Positions 42,291-51,047 of a stretch of DNA of 64,000 bases are shown here, piece after piece. Numbering within the stretch: the stretch's first letter is position 1; the number at the start of each line of letters is the position of its first letter. The notes under the pieces were generated by a model. The model saw only the letters and a program-made list of their open reading frames with translations. It did not search any database and was not told the origin of the DNA. The DNA comes from UBA1858 sp963976865 (GTDB lineage: Bacteria; Pseudomonadota; Gammaproteobacteria; UBA4575). The stretch is from positions 124,001-188,000 of the forward strand of contig CAXBLY010000003.1 in NCBI GenBank assembly GCA_963976865.1, read 5' to 3'. The translations under genes and the position numbers were made by a program.

Positions 42291-43700
42291 ATGCTTACTT
42301 CGCAAACCGCTATATTAATATTAATCATTTTTGGACTGTTCTGGGTCGCATTGGGATGGTGGTTAGGCAGGCAAAACAAGTCACTGGATGATTACATGCT
42401 GGCTGGCCGTAATGTTGGACTGGCGTTAGCGGCAGCGACATCAATGGGTACATGGATAACCAGTAATACAACGCTGGTTGCACCTCAGTTGACCTATCAA
42501 TTTGGTATCTGGGGAATGATTGGCTATTCAATGGCTGCATTAGGATTGATTTTATTTGCTCCCATGGCGAGACGAATAAAATTATTAATGCCTGAAGGCT
42601 ATACCTGCGGAGATTTTATACGCTTACGTTACGGTAAGTTCGCCTGGATAATTTTTCTGATTGTTTCTTTTTTCTATGCTATGGGCTGGCTTGTGAGTTT
42701 AGGCATGGCAGGCGGCATATTGCTCCAGTCATTAAGCGGGCTTGACTACCACATTGGCATGTCTGTTATTTTGTTTGTCTGTGTTGCCTATACCCTGCTA
42801 GGCGGATTGCGTGCCGTCATCGCGACTGATTATATTCAAACGATTATTATTCTGTTAGGTGTCCTGTTTATCGGATACGTTTGTATGCGTGATGTGGGGC
42901 TGCAAAACATTTACACCAGTGTTTCTGTAGAACAGCCACAGTTGCTCAACCTGATGTTCCCGGCTGCCATTATGTTCTTATTCAATAATATATTTTTTGG
43001 GATTGGTGAAATATTTCACTCTAATGTCTGGTGGTCAAGAGCATTTGCTTTTCGAGATGGTATTGGTAAGAAGGCATACTTGTTGGCTGGTTTAATGTGG
43101 CTTCCTATTCCTATCGTTACCGGATTTGTCGCATTGGCAGCAACGTACTTAAATGTTTTTCCTCCTAGTGCCGACATGATTGGTCCTATGGTCGCTGCAG
43201 AATTGCTGGGAAGTATTGGTGCTGTGTTTGTATTTATCGTTGTGTTTTCGGCACTGGCATCCAGTCTGGATTCTTTGCTTGCAGCAACGAGTGATCTGCT
43301 TACGCAGGATATTTATCATAAGTTAATCAATGATGGTGCAAGCAAGGAACATCTTTATAAAGCAAGTAAAGTCATAATAATCATGCTGGGAATTACAACC
43401 TGGCTGTTGTGCCTGCCTCGCGTCACCACTTTGGGTGAATTACTCAATTTCACAGGTGCATTTGTTGCAAGTACTATATGGCCTATCGTATTTGGGCTTT
43501 ACCAAACCAGGCTTTCAGGTGTTTACGCAGGAGTGGCCATGGCACTAGGCACAATCTGTGGTTTAATTGCTTTCTTCCAGATTGGGTTCTATGTTGCAGC
43601 GCTTCTTTCTTGTCTGGTGTCGCTAATAATCTGCCTGATTGGATTAGCACTGAAAGATGAAGCATTTGAATGGCAAAAACTAACAATGGCTAAATCATAG
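42291..43700 (+). CDS. Sodium/solute symporter (SSS family)
   Basis: This 469-residue protein has about thirteen membrane helices. The open frame extends upstream to 42225, but the ATG at 42291 is chosen because it follows the preceding gene's stop and begins the first helix. Family features include GRNVGLALAAATSMGTWITSNTTL (Na+ site region, quoted in part), LGGLRAVIATDYIQT near residue 185, and the SALASSLDSLLAATSDLLTQD signature (part) near residue 322. SSS transporters import organic solutes such as proline, pantothenate, urea or hydantoins with Na+. The locus context suggests uptake of an amidated or carbamoylated amino acid, or its precursor. Confidence 0.87.
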   Translation: MLTSQTAILILIIFGLFWVALGWWLGRQNKSLDDYMLAGRNVGLALAAATSMGTWITSNTTLVAPQLTYQFGIWGMIGYSMAALGLILFAPMARRIKLLMPEGYTCGDFIRLRYGKFAWIIFLIVSFFYAMGWLVSLGMAGGILLQSLSGLDYHIGMSVILFVCVAYTLLGGLRAVIATDYIQTIIILLGVLFIGYVCMRDVGLQNIYTSVSVEQPQLLNLMFPAAIMFLFNNIFFGIGEIFHSNVWWSRAFAFRDGIGKKAYLLAGLMWLPIPIVTGFVALAATYLNVFPPSADMIGPMVAAELLGSIGAVFVFIVVFSALASSLDSLLAATSDLLTQDIYHKLINDGASKEHLYKASKVIIIMLGITTWLLCLPRVTTLGELLNFTGAFVASTIWPIVFGLYQTRLSGVYAGVAMALGTICGLIAFFQIGFYVAALLSCLVSLIICLIGLALKDEAFEWQKLTMAKS

Positions 43701-43701
43701 T

Positions 43702-43824
43702 ATGTATATAGATTATTTGTTTTTTTATTTAATTATTAGTATTGCGCTACTTGTGTCATCGGTTACGCCGGTAGTCTTGCTAAGTTTGCTGTTTCTTGAT
43801 TGGAAACGAAGGGACATATGGTGA
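43702..43824 (+). CDS. 40-residue membrane peptide between symporter and carbamoyltransferase genes
   Basis: The ATG is 1 base after the symporter stop. The 40 codons encode a short polar start (MYIDY), a hydrophobic stretch of about 28 residues, and a basic tail LDWKRRDIW. The last codons overlap the start of the carbamoyltransferase gene by 7 bases. The tight packing and the single helix with a positive-inside tail suggest a small symporter subunit or regulator. No family is recognised. Confidence 0.5.
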   Translation: MYIDYLFFYLIISIALLVSSVTPVVLLSLLFLDWKRRDIW

Positions 43825-44897
43825 CAACCAGTAAAATTGAAGAGATGACTGCTTTTGAACGTGACCTGCCTGATACCTATGGTAATGCACATCCGAAGGC
43901 TTTATTAAAAGCTATAGAAGAAGATGGTGACATATTAAAAGAGTTAACTTCGCAACATATAGTTTCTTCTGATCAATTCAACCGTGATATTATTTTGCAG
44001 CTGTTTCGTCTGGCGGCTAAGTATGAAAGCAATCCTGATCGATTTAGTTCGCCATTGCAGGGAAAATTGCTGATTAGCGCTTTTTACGAGCCAAGCACGC
44101 GTACACGCCTGTCGTTTGAGAGTGCGTGGCACCGTTTGGGAGGGGATATAATGTCTATTACCGATCGTACAACGACCGGTATTGCAAAAGGTGAATCGTT
44201 ACAGGATGTAGCAGAAATGTTTAACAATTACGGAGACTGTGTTGTATTGCGGGATAATGATGAAAACTCAGTGCGCTATATGACAGACTCACTTCGTATA
44301 CCAATAATTAATGCGGGGAATGGCATAGATGAACATCCCACGCAAGCGCTTTCGGATTTATATACAATATTTAAATGGCGTCCCTCGCTGTTAAATATTG
44401 TGATGGAAAATCAGAAGATTCGTATTGGTATTGTTGGTGTGCCTAATAAGATGCGAACAGTAAGAAGTTTATTAAAATTATTTGCGCATTTTCCAGACTT
44501 TATTCAGGATATTACTATCATTCATGTTGAACAAAGTGATGATATTTTTGACCCTGGTCAGAAAGAACAGTTGGAAGAGGCTGGTATATCTGTCATAACG
44601 ACGAATCAGCTTGATGAGTGTTTGCCAGATCTTGATGTTGTCTATATTAATGCTATTGCCTGGATGGGTAACGAAGCTGAAACTTTTGGTACAAGATTTC
44701 GACTCAATGAGAATTCACCTTTAAAAAGAGAAGCAATCATATTGCATCCACTAGCACGTGGAGAAGAACTGTCAACGAGCCTGGATAACACTTCGCATAA
44801 CTGGTATTTTGCACAGGCGCGAGGTGCTGTATTTCTGCGTATGGCGCTTTTAACCTGCCTGAGTCAACGTACTGAACGTGTCATGGACGTTGTTTAA
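43818..44897 (+). CDS. Aspartate-carbamoyltransferase-like enzyme with altered amino-acid site
   Basis: This 359-residue protein is of the ATCase/OTCase superfamily. The carbamoyl-phosphate site is intact: EPSTRTRLSFE near residue 90, the loop lysine in GIAKGES near 125, HPTQALSDLY near 174, and HPLAR near 307. It resembles ATCase more than OTCase. In E. coli ATCase the aspartate is held partly by the RVQ of the segment YMTRVQKER; here the aligned segment reads YINAIAWMGNE, losing the arginine and glutamine. The acceptor is therefore probably not aspartate. It is about 50 residues longer than PyrB at the N-terminus. The ATG at 43818 follows AAGGGA; a GTG at 43821 is also possible. The next gene is an AsnB-like amidotransferase. 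Confidence 0.78.
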   Translation: MVTTSKIEEMTAFERDLPDTYGNAHPKALLKAIEEDGDILKELTSQHIVSSDQFNRDIILQLFRLAAKYESNPDRFSSPLQGKLLISAFYEPSTRTRLSFESAWHRLGGDIMSITDRTTTGIAKGESLQDVAEMFNNYGDCVVLRDNDENSVRYMTDSLRIPIINAGNGIDEHPTQALSDLYTIFKWRPSLLNIVMENQKIRIGIVGVPNKMRTVRSLLKLFAHFPDFIQDITIIHVEQSDDIFDPGQKEQLEEAGISVITTNQLDECLPDLDVVYINAIAWMGNEAETFGTRFRLNENSPLKREAIILHPLARGEELSTSLDNTSHNWYFAQARGAVFLRMALLTCLSQRTERVMDVV

Positions 44898-44930
44898 TTA
44901 TCTATAATTTAATTTCCTAAGGAGAATTTT

Positions 44931-46949
44931 ATGTGTGGTATTGCTGGTGTATTTCACCGCGATCCTAATGAGCCGGTGAGCGCTCAATTACTTGTGAATA
45001 TGGCTGCTATTCAGTCGCATCGTGGTCCGGATAATTTCGGATATGAAAATCCTTCACAGTTAGGTTTGGGGTTTAGTCATGCGCGTCTTTCTATTATTGA
45101 TTTGAATGAAGATCGAGGTCGCCAGCCACTTGTATCCAGGGATAAGAATTATTATTTGGTCCACAATGGAGAGTTTTACGACTTTCAGAAGTTGCGCGCA
45201 TCACTGACAGCAACAGGATCAGAATTTATCAGTAAAAGTGACTCCGAGATTATTCTGCATTTATATCCAAGATACGGAATCGAGAAAACACTTGAATATC
45301 TTCGTGGTGAGTTTGCATTTTCTCTATATGACAAAACGGAAGATTGCATGTATCTGGTGCGTGACAGATTTGGAGTAAAGCCACTATATTGGACGGAAAC
45401 TAAAAGCGGTGTTGTATTTGGGTCTGAACTGAAAGTGCTGTTTGCACATCCACAGGTAAAAAGGGAAATGACGGCGCAGGGAGTCTACCACCAGTTAATT
45501 CAGGTGATGGTGCCCGGGTCCACTGCATTTAAAGGGATATACCAGGTACCACCTGGCCATATTGTTAAAATTAAACGAAACAATGCAAAGCTTACCATCA
45601 CACCACAAAAGTACTGGGACATTGATTTTCCTGTCGCAGGTGATTACGTAAATCATCACGATGAAAATTATTATATTGAAGGAGTCAAGGAGCAGCTTCT
45701 TCAGGCAGTTCAGTTACGTTTGCAGGCAGACGTGCCGGTAGGCTGTTACTTATCCGGCGGTATTGATTCATGTTCAATACTGGGACTTTCAGCTGCCATC
45801 AGGCAAGACCCAGTCAAGGCTTTTACCATAGGATTTGACAATACTGATTATGATGAAACCAGTATTGCAAGAGAAATGGCAGGTGCCACTCAGGCGGAAC
45901 AATTGATATTGCCTGTTACTGCAGGTGATCTGTATGAAAACTTTTCACGTACTATGTGGCACACAGAAAGAACTATTTATAACACTTTGGCTGTTGCCAA
46001 ACTGTTAATGAGTCAGACTGTACATGAGAATGGGTACAAGGTTGTGCTTACGGGTGAGGGATCAGATGAGTTATTTGCTGGCTATCCTGCATTTCGAAAA
46101 GACATGTTTTTATATGGAATGGAAGATTTGCCAGCGACGCTGAGAAGCGAATGGCAAGCAAGTCTTGAAGCCAGCAACAAGTTATTCCGTGGTGCCATGT
46201 TACCCAGAGAGGAATTTGATTCCACAGCCATGGACAGCAAAGTCGGTTTCACTCCAAGCTGTTTACAGAACTGGTTGCACTGTCATGAGTCGGCTATTAA
46301 TTTGCTAACACCTGAGTGGCAATCAGAATTATCAGACTATGATGCAGGAGCTGCAATCGCTGATACTTTAGATAATCATCAGCTGGAAGGGCGACACCCG
46401 CTCGATAAAGCGCAGTATGTCTGGATTAAAACCATGCTGGAAGGGCAAATACTGACATGGGGTGGTGATCGCGTTGATATGGCAAACTCTATGGAAGCGC
46501 GCCCAGCATTCCTGGATCATCACTTAGCAAAATTTGCCACGCAGGTCCCACCGCAATTAAGAATAAATGGTTCAACTGAAAAATATGTATTACGTGAAGC
46601 AATGAAAGGTCTGCTGCCTAAATCATTATATGAGAGACAAAAGTTTGCGTTTATGGCGCCTCCAGCGCATACCGATCCAGTTAAGTGGGATCATGTAAAA
46701 ACTTTAATTTCTGAAGTGGCTGACGAAAAAAGTATTACTGAAGCCGGCTATCTTGACTATAGCGCTTTCAAGTCATTGCTTGAAACCCATGAAGATCCTT
46801 CCGTTGATTCTGAAATGAAAGTGCAACATGATGCCATTATCAATCATGTGCTAGGGGTGCAGTACTTGCACAATCATTTTGTCAAACAGGATATTCCGAA
46901 GCTTGCTGAACAGAAAGCTAATGAGTTGTCCTGGAAAGCAGGCCAGTAA
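44931..46949 (+). CDS. AsnB-type glutamine-dependent amidotransferase (asparagine synthetase-like)
   Basis: This 672-residue enzyme has an N-terminal glutaminase domain with catalytic Cys2 (MCGIAGVF), RLSIIDL, and the NGEFYDF motif. A C-terminal synthetase domain carries the PP-loop SGGIDSCS near residue 277 and GEGSDELFAGYPAF near 371. Asparagine synthetase B activates a carboxylate as an acyl-AMP and replaces it with ammonia from glutamine. Relatives such as AsnO of osmolyte operons amidate other substrates. The protein is about 120 residues longer than E. coli AsnB. It has a strong AAGGAG ribosome site and follows the carbamoyltransferase gene by 33 bases, so the two likely act on one molecule. 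Ordinary asparagine synthesis cannot be excluded. Confidence 0.82.
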   Translation: MCGIAGVFHRDPNEPVSAQLLVNMAAIQSHRGPDNFGYENPSQLGLGFSHARLSIIDLNEDRGRQPLVSRDKNYYLVHNGEFYDFQKLRASLTATGSEFISKSDSEIILHLYPRYGIEKTLEYLRGEFAFSLYDKTEDCMYLVRDRFGVKPLYWTETKSGVVFGSELKVLFAHPQVKREMTAQGVYHQLIQVMVPGSTAFKGIYQVPPGHIVKIKRNNAKLTITPQKYWDIDFPVAGDYVNHHDENYYIEGVKEQLLQAVQLRLQADVPVGCYLSGGIDSCSILGLSAAIRQDPVKAFTIGFDNTDYDETSIAREMAGATQAEQLILPVTAGDLYENFSRTMWHTERTIYNTLAVAKLLMSQTVHENGYKVVLTGEGSDELFAGYPAFRKDMFLYGMEDLPATLRSEWQASLEASNKLFRGAMLPREEFDSTAMDSKVGFTPSCLQNWLHCHESAINLLTPEWQSELSDYDAGAAIADTLDNHQLEGRHPLDKAQYVWIKTMLEGQILTWGGDRVDMANSMEARPAFLDHHLAKFATQVPPQLRINGSTEKYVLREAMKGLLPKSLYERQKFAFMAPPAHTDPVKWDHVKTLISEVADEKSITEAGYLDYSAFKSLLETHEDPSVDSEMKVQHDAIINHVLGVQYLHNHFVKQDIPKLAEQKANELSWKAGQ

Positions 46950-46963
46950 ATATCGGCCAATAG

Positions 46964-48193
46964 TTAGTTATTTGCCAGATCAACGACAGTATTGAGTAGC
47001 ACGTTGCAGCCTTTTTCAACATCTATCCAGTGGGACCACTCATCTGGAGCATGACTAATGCCGCCGATACTTGGAATAAATATCATGCCTGATGGCGTGA
47101 TCTCAGTAAAAAACTGAGCATCATGACCTGCGCCGCTTGGCATGTACTGGTAACTGTATTCAAGACTTTTCGCGTACTTTTCAATGATATGCATAATATC
47201 TGTTGAACAGGCTCTGGGAGCTAACCAGCTCATTTGTTCGTATTCAAACCGGAGTCGGTGTCGGTGCGCAATAGCTGAGAGTGTTTTGCGACAGGTTAGT
47301 GCAAGTTCTTTCATTGTCTCTTCAGACATGTCCCGTCCAACCAGAGTGAAATCTGCTTCACCTGGAATGGTGTGGGCGTAACCGGGTTTTAACTCAACAT
47401 GTCCAATTGTTAAGCGTGATTTATCTGTCCCATTCTCATCTATAATACGTTGAATTTCATGGGCAAAATCTGCGACACCCATAAATGCATCGCTGCGCAT
47501 ATTCATTGGTGCTGTTCCTGCATGGTCGGCTTTTCCAATGAGCTTGATCAGCCACTTGAAAACGCCCGATATCCCTTCGACAACTCCGATTGTGATATTT
47601 TCATTTTCAAGTACAGGGCCTTGTTCTATATGGAGCTCAATAAAAGCCTTGATGGACTCCGGTGCACGGTGTGCGTGTAATGCCTGACGATAATCAAGAC
47701 CACAGCTTTGCATGGCGTCGATTAATGTTTCCCCTGATGCGTCCTTGGCTTTTTCTATCCAGTCGAGTGTAAGCGTTCCTGTTAATGCCTGTGCACCTAG
47801 CATGCCGCCAAACCGACCTTCCTCTTCACTGGTAGCAATTATTTCTATGGGATGTTTAACCTGAATGTTTTGCTCTTTAATAACTCTAATGCATTCAAGT
47901 CCGGCAATCACACCCAGTGTTCCGTCAAAGATTCCTCCCGCAGGCACGGAGTCAATATGAGAACCAATAATCACCGCAGGAGCATCATTATCACCGTATC
48001 GACCACACACATTGCCAGCACCATCAATATGAGAGGTGAGTCCATGTTGATTAAAGTAATCCAGAAGCCATTTTCTTGCTTTCCAGTCAGCCGGGCTAAA
48101 TCCCTGACGATAAATCCCTCTGTCTTCCAGGTTGTATCCAAATTGTGCAAGTTGATAGATGTCATCTTCGACACGCTTAATATTAATGTTAAT
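46964..48193 (-). CDS. M20-family N-carbamoyl-amino-acid / allantoate-type amidohydrolase, apparent ATT start
   Basis: About 409 residues, which is normal for this family. Zinc-site elements are GSHIDSVPAGGIFDG, ATSEEEGRFGG, LHIEQGPVLE and SGAGHDAQFF. Relatives hydrolyse N-carbamoyl amino acids, allantoate or ureidopropionate. The first GTG lies at 48010, but the frame upstream encodes the conserved family N-terminus (LAQFGYN, RQGFSPADWKARKWL, then IDGAGNV). The real start must therefore be farther up. No ATG, GTG or TTG occurs there before an in-frame TGA. GGAG followed by 6 bases precedes an ATT codon at 48193-48191, which I take as the start. The gene is convergent with the AsnB-like gene, 14 bases away, and could degrade the locus's product. 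Confidence 0.78.
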   Translation of the reverse strand: MNINIKRVEDDIYQLAQFGYNLEDRGIYRQGFSPADWKARKWLLDYFNQHGLTSHIDGAGNVCGRYGDNDAPAVIIGSHIDSVPAGGIFDGTLGVIAGLECIRVIKEQNIQVKHPIEIIATSEEEGRFGGMLGAQALTGTLTLDWIEKAKDASGETLIDAMQSCGLDYRQALHAHRAPESIKAFIELHIEQGPVLENENITIGVVEGISGVFKWLIKLIGKADHAGTAPMNMRSDAFMGVADFAHEIQRIIDENGTDKSRLTIGHVELKPGYAHTIPGEADFTLVGRDMSEETMKELALTCRKTLSAIAHRHRLRFEYEQMSWLAPRACSTDIMHIIEKYAKSLEYSYQYMPSGAGHDAQFFTEITPSGMIFIPSIGGISHAPDEWSHWIDVEKGCNVLLNTVVDLANN

Positions 48194-48568
48194 TATTATC
48201 TCCAGTGTGGTTATCGCCAGCGTTTCTAGCGAGGTATGCAGTGAATTGTTAGATGCGTCGAGGACATTTCCTCACAGTTGCTAGTGTTGATGGCTGTTTG
48301 TTTCTGAGTTTGTCTATTTTAACTTTATTCGACTCGATGTGTTGAGAGAAGCAGAGCAAGTTTAAAAATTGACAATCATTCTCATTCGCATTAGCATTTC
48401 TCGGTTACCCGTTCAGTAATTCTGCTATTTGAAGTGGGGTTTGGCTATAACGGAATATATTAACAAATAATCATGTCAGCGATGAAGAGAATAGAGCGGT
48501 GAAAGTGGTGACAATCCAGTCATTATTTACCTTGCAGCTGAATTCTGAAAATTAACAAGGATATCTTT
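48194..48568. other. Divergent intergenic region between the M20 hydrolase and the iron cluster
   Basis: There are about 375 bases without a gene. They contain the Fur-like hexamer array at 48371-48400. The left end should carry the promoter for the M20 hydrolase gene. AAGGATAT is positioned as the ribosome site for the imelysin gene at 48569. Confidence 0.6.
48371..48400. promoter_or_regulatory. Extended Fur-box-like hexamer array
   Basis: CATT occurs at 48377, 48383, 48389 and 48395, exactly every 6 bases, preceded by GACAAT. Read on the minus strand this gives repeated NNAATG-type hexamers, ending GAATGATTGTC, the typical layout of multi-hexamer Fur sites. It lies about 170-200 bases upstream of the imelysin gene and fits the iron-related gene content. 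Confidence 0.6.
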
Positions 48569-49822
48569 ATGAAGAAATTATTAATATTCTCTTTAGGATT
48601 ATTACTCAGCTGGCAAGTGCAGGCTGCAACACTGTACTCAGTGTTATCACACTATTCTGATCTTGCACACGCAATGTACAGCGACTCGCTTGAAGCGGCA
48701 AAAGATTTACAATCCAGTGTAGATATTTTTATTAATGATCCTTCAGAGAAAAATCTTGATGCAAGCAAACTGGCCTGGAAAGCTGCCAGAGTGCCCTACA
48801 TGCAGACAGAAGCCTATCGTTTTGGGAATGCAATAGTTGACGACTGGGAAGGTAGAGTGAATTCATGGCCGCTTGATGAAGGGCTGATTGATTATACTGC
48901 TGGAAGTTATGGCGATGAGTCAGAAGAAAACCCTTTCTATACAGCAAATATTATTGCAAATAAAACGTTGATGATTGGTGGCAAGAAAATTAATGCTACC
49001 AAAATCACAAAAGAATTATTAGCAAATACTTTGCATGAAGTTGATGCGGTGGAAGCGAATGTTGCTACTGGTTACCATGCTGTCGAGTTTCTGCTTTGGG
49101 GGCAGGATTTAAATGGAACAGAAGCGGGCGCAGGCGAACGACCTGCAAGTGATTATGATGTCAATCATTGCACTGGTGGTAACTGCGATCGTCGTGCAGC
49201 ATACCTTAAAGCTGCGGTTGATTTACTAGTTGATGATCTGCAATGGATGTCCAGACAATGGGCAGCAGGTGGTGAGGCGCGTAATGCAATCACATCAGGT
49301 GATCTGAAAAAAAATATTGCGACAATATTCACTGGCATGGGTAGCTTGTCATACGGCGAGCTTGCAGGTGAGCGGATGAAGCTTGGATTGTTGCTGCATG
49401 ATCCAGAAGAAGAGCATGACTGTTTTAGTGATAATACACACTGGTCCCACTATTATGATGCAGTGGGTATTCGAAATGTCTACACTGGACGTTACAGGCG
49501 TATTGATGGAACAACAATGACAGGGCCAGGTCTGGCTGATCTGGTTGTAAAGCAGGATGCCAAAGTGCATGAAGCCTTGCTTGAAAGTCTGGATGCCAGT
49601 ATCGCCAGGATGCAGGTGCTGGTAGATACTGCACAAGCGGGTGAGGCATATGATCAGATGCTGGGAGAAGGCAATTCCAGTGGAAATGAAAAGATAAAAG
49701 CAGCCGTAGACGCGCTGGTTACACAAACGTCAGCAATAGAAAAAGCAGTCATTGCAATGGAGCTGGAATCAATTGCGTTTGAAGGTTCTGATAGTCTCGA
49801 TGCACCAGGCAATATAAATTAG
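48569..49822 (+). CDS. Imelysin-family iron-regulated periplasmic protein (IrpA type)
   Basis: This 417-residue exported protein has a signal peptide ending near AQAA (residues 1-20). The imelysin GxHxxE motif is in TGYHAVEFLLWGQD near residue 167. Imelysin proteins are iron-regulated, and the motif is proposed to bind metal; despite the name, peptidase activity is doubtful. The long form with GGNCDRRAAYL and a second helical half matches IrpA/IcmP-like proteins. It heads a five-gene cluster with two di-haem cytochromes, a second imelysin and a DUF1513 protein, an arrangement seen in other gammaproteobacteria such as Pseudomonas. The Fur-like array upstream supports iron control. Confidence 0.88.
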   Translation: MKKLLIFSLGLLLSWQVQAATLYSVLSHYSDLAHAMYSDSLEAAKDLQSSVDIFINDPSEKNLDASKLAWKAARVPYMQTEAYRFGNAIVDDWEGRVNSWPLDEGLIDYTAGSYGDESEENPFYTANIIANKTLMIGGKKINATKITKELLANTLHEVDAVEANVATGYHAVEFLLWGQDLNGTEAGAGERPASDYDVNHCTGGNCDRRAAYLKAAVDLLVDDLQWMSRQWAAGGEARNAITSGDLKKNIATIFTGMGSLSYGELAGERMKLGLLLHDPEEEHDCFSDNTHWSHYYDAVGIRNVYTGRYRRIDGTTMTGPGLADLVVKQDAKVHEALLESLDASIARMQVLVDTAQAGEAYDQMLGEGNSSGNEKIKAAVDALVTQTSAIEKAVIAMELESIAFEGSDSLDAPGNIN

Positions 49823-49889
49823 TTCGAAAATTTTTTGTTCATATAAAATTATAGGGAGCACTTTCGATAAACAAACTCATAAACAGGAA

Positions 49890-51041
49890 ATGCAAGAATT
49901 ACGCTTAATAAAATGTATCCTCACCTGCGTTAGTCTTGCTTTTCCATTGGTTGGCTATTCTGACTTGACTGCTGATTCCCTGGAAGAAATTGGTCGTGCG
50001 TTATTTTTTGATACCAGTTTGTCAGTCAATCGAAGTCAGGCCTGCGCCACATGTCATTCTCCGGAATTCGCTTTTACCGATCCCCGCAATAATGCAAGCG
50101 GTAGAGCGGTATCACTTGGATTTGACGGGAAATTAATGGGTGATCGAAATACCCCAACGATTTCATATGCTGTATTCAGCCCAGAGTTTTTCCTAAATGA
50201 TGATGAGCATTATGTTGGTGGGCAATTTCTGGATGGACGCACGCACGACTTGATCGAGCAGGCGCAGGAACCTTTTCTGAATCCAGTCGAAATGGGCATG
50301 CCCACTAAAGAAAGTGTTGTAGAACGCCTTCAGGAAAATCCGGCTTATGTCTCTTCGTTTAAAAAACGCTTTGGCGATGATATTTTTGAAAATACTGATC
50401 AGGCTTATCGTGCCATGGCAGAGAGTATTGCTGAATTTGAGAAAAGCGAATTTTTCTCACCGTTTGATTCCAGGTACGATCGTTATTTGCGCGGTGAATA
50501 TGAAATGACAGATTTGGAAGAGCTGGGTAAGACTTTATTTTTCTCCCAGCAATTTACGAACTGTAATATCTGTCATCAGCTTAAGCGCACACCACACAGT
50601 GAAGGAGAAACTTTTAGCAATTATCAATATCATAATATTGGTGTTCCTGTGAATAAGGCTGCGAGAGCAGTGAATGGTGTTGATGCAAGCTATGTAGACC
50701 AGGGCCTGTCTTCAAACCCTAATGTCAATGACCAGCGGCAGGCTGGTAAGTTCAAGGTTCCCACATTGCGAAATGTCGCTGTCACTTCGCCTTATATGCA
50801 TAACGGTGTGTTTTCAGATTTGAAAACAGTCGTTCTGTTTTACAATAAATTTAACAGTAATAATGCAAAGCGTCAGATAAATCCTGAAACCGGAAAACAG
50901 TGGGAAAAGCCTGAAGTGGCAGAGACAGTTGCATTAAGTGAGCTTGAAAAAGGCCCTGCACTGGATGATCGTCGCATCGATGCGCTGGTAGCGTTTATGA
51001 AAACACTGACCGACAAACGCTATGAACATTTGCTTGAATAA
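49890..51041 (+). CDS. Di-haem cytochrome c peroxidase/MauG-family protein of the iron cluster
   Basis: This 383-residue exported protein has a signal sequence (residues 1-24). Haem sites are CATCH near residue 52 and CNICH near residue 227, with SPYMHNGVF near residue 304. It belongs to the CcpA/MauG superfamily, but to a different branch from the two copies in the mtoX locus. Its first haem domain is longer, and the ending DDRRIDALVAFMKTLTD is typical of cytochrome c peroxidases. Between the imelysin and di-haem oxidoreductase genes it probably takes part in periplasmic iron oxidation or peroxide-linked chemistry. The ATG has AGGA unusually close upstream, so the exact start is uncertain. 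Confidence 0.85.
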   Translation: MQELRLIKCILTCVSLAFPLVGYSDLTADSLEEIGRALFFDTSLSVNRSQACATCHSPEFAFTDPRNNASGRAVSLGFDGKLMGDRNTPTISYAVFSPEFFLNDDEHYVGGQFLDGRTHDLIEQAQEPFLNPVEMGMPTKESVVERLQENPAYVSSFKKRFGDDIFENTDQAYRAMAESIAEFEKSEFFSPFDSRYDRYLRGEYEMTDLEELGKTLFFSQQFTNCNICHQLKRTPHSEGETFSNYQYHNIGVPVNKAARAVNGVDASYVDQGLSSNPNVNDQRQAGKFKVPTLRNVAVTSPYMHNGVFSDLKTVVLFYNKFNSNNAKRQINPETGKQWEKPEVAETVALSELEKGPALDDRRIDALVAFMKTLTDKRYEHLLE

Positions 51042-51047
51042 GTAACA

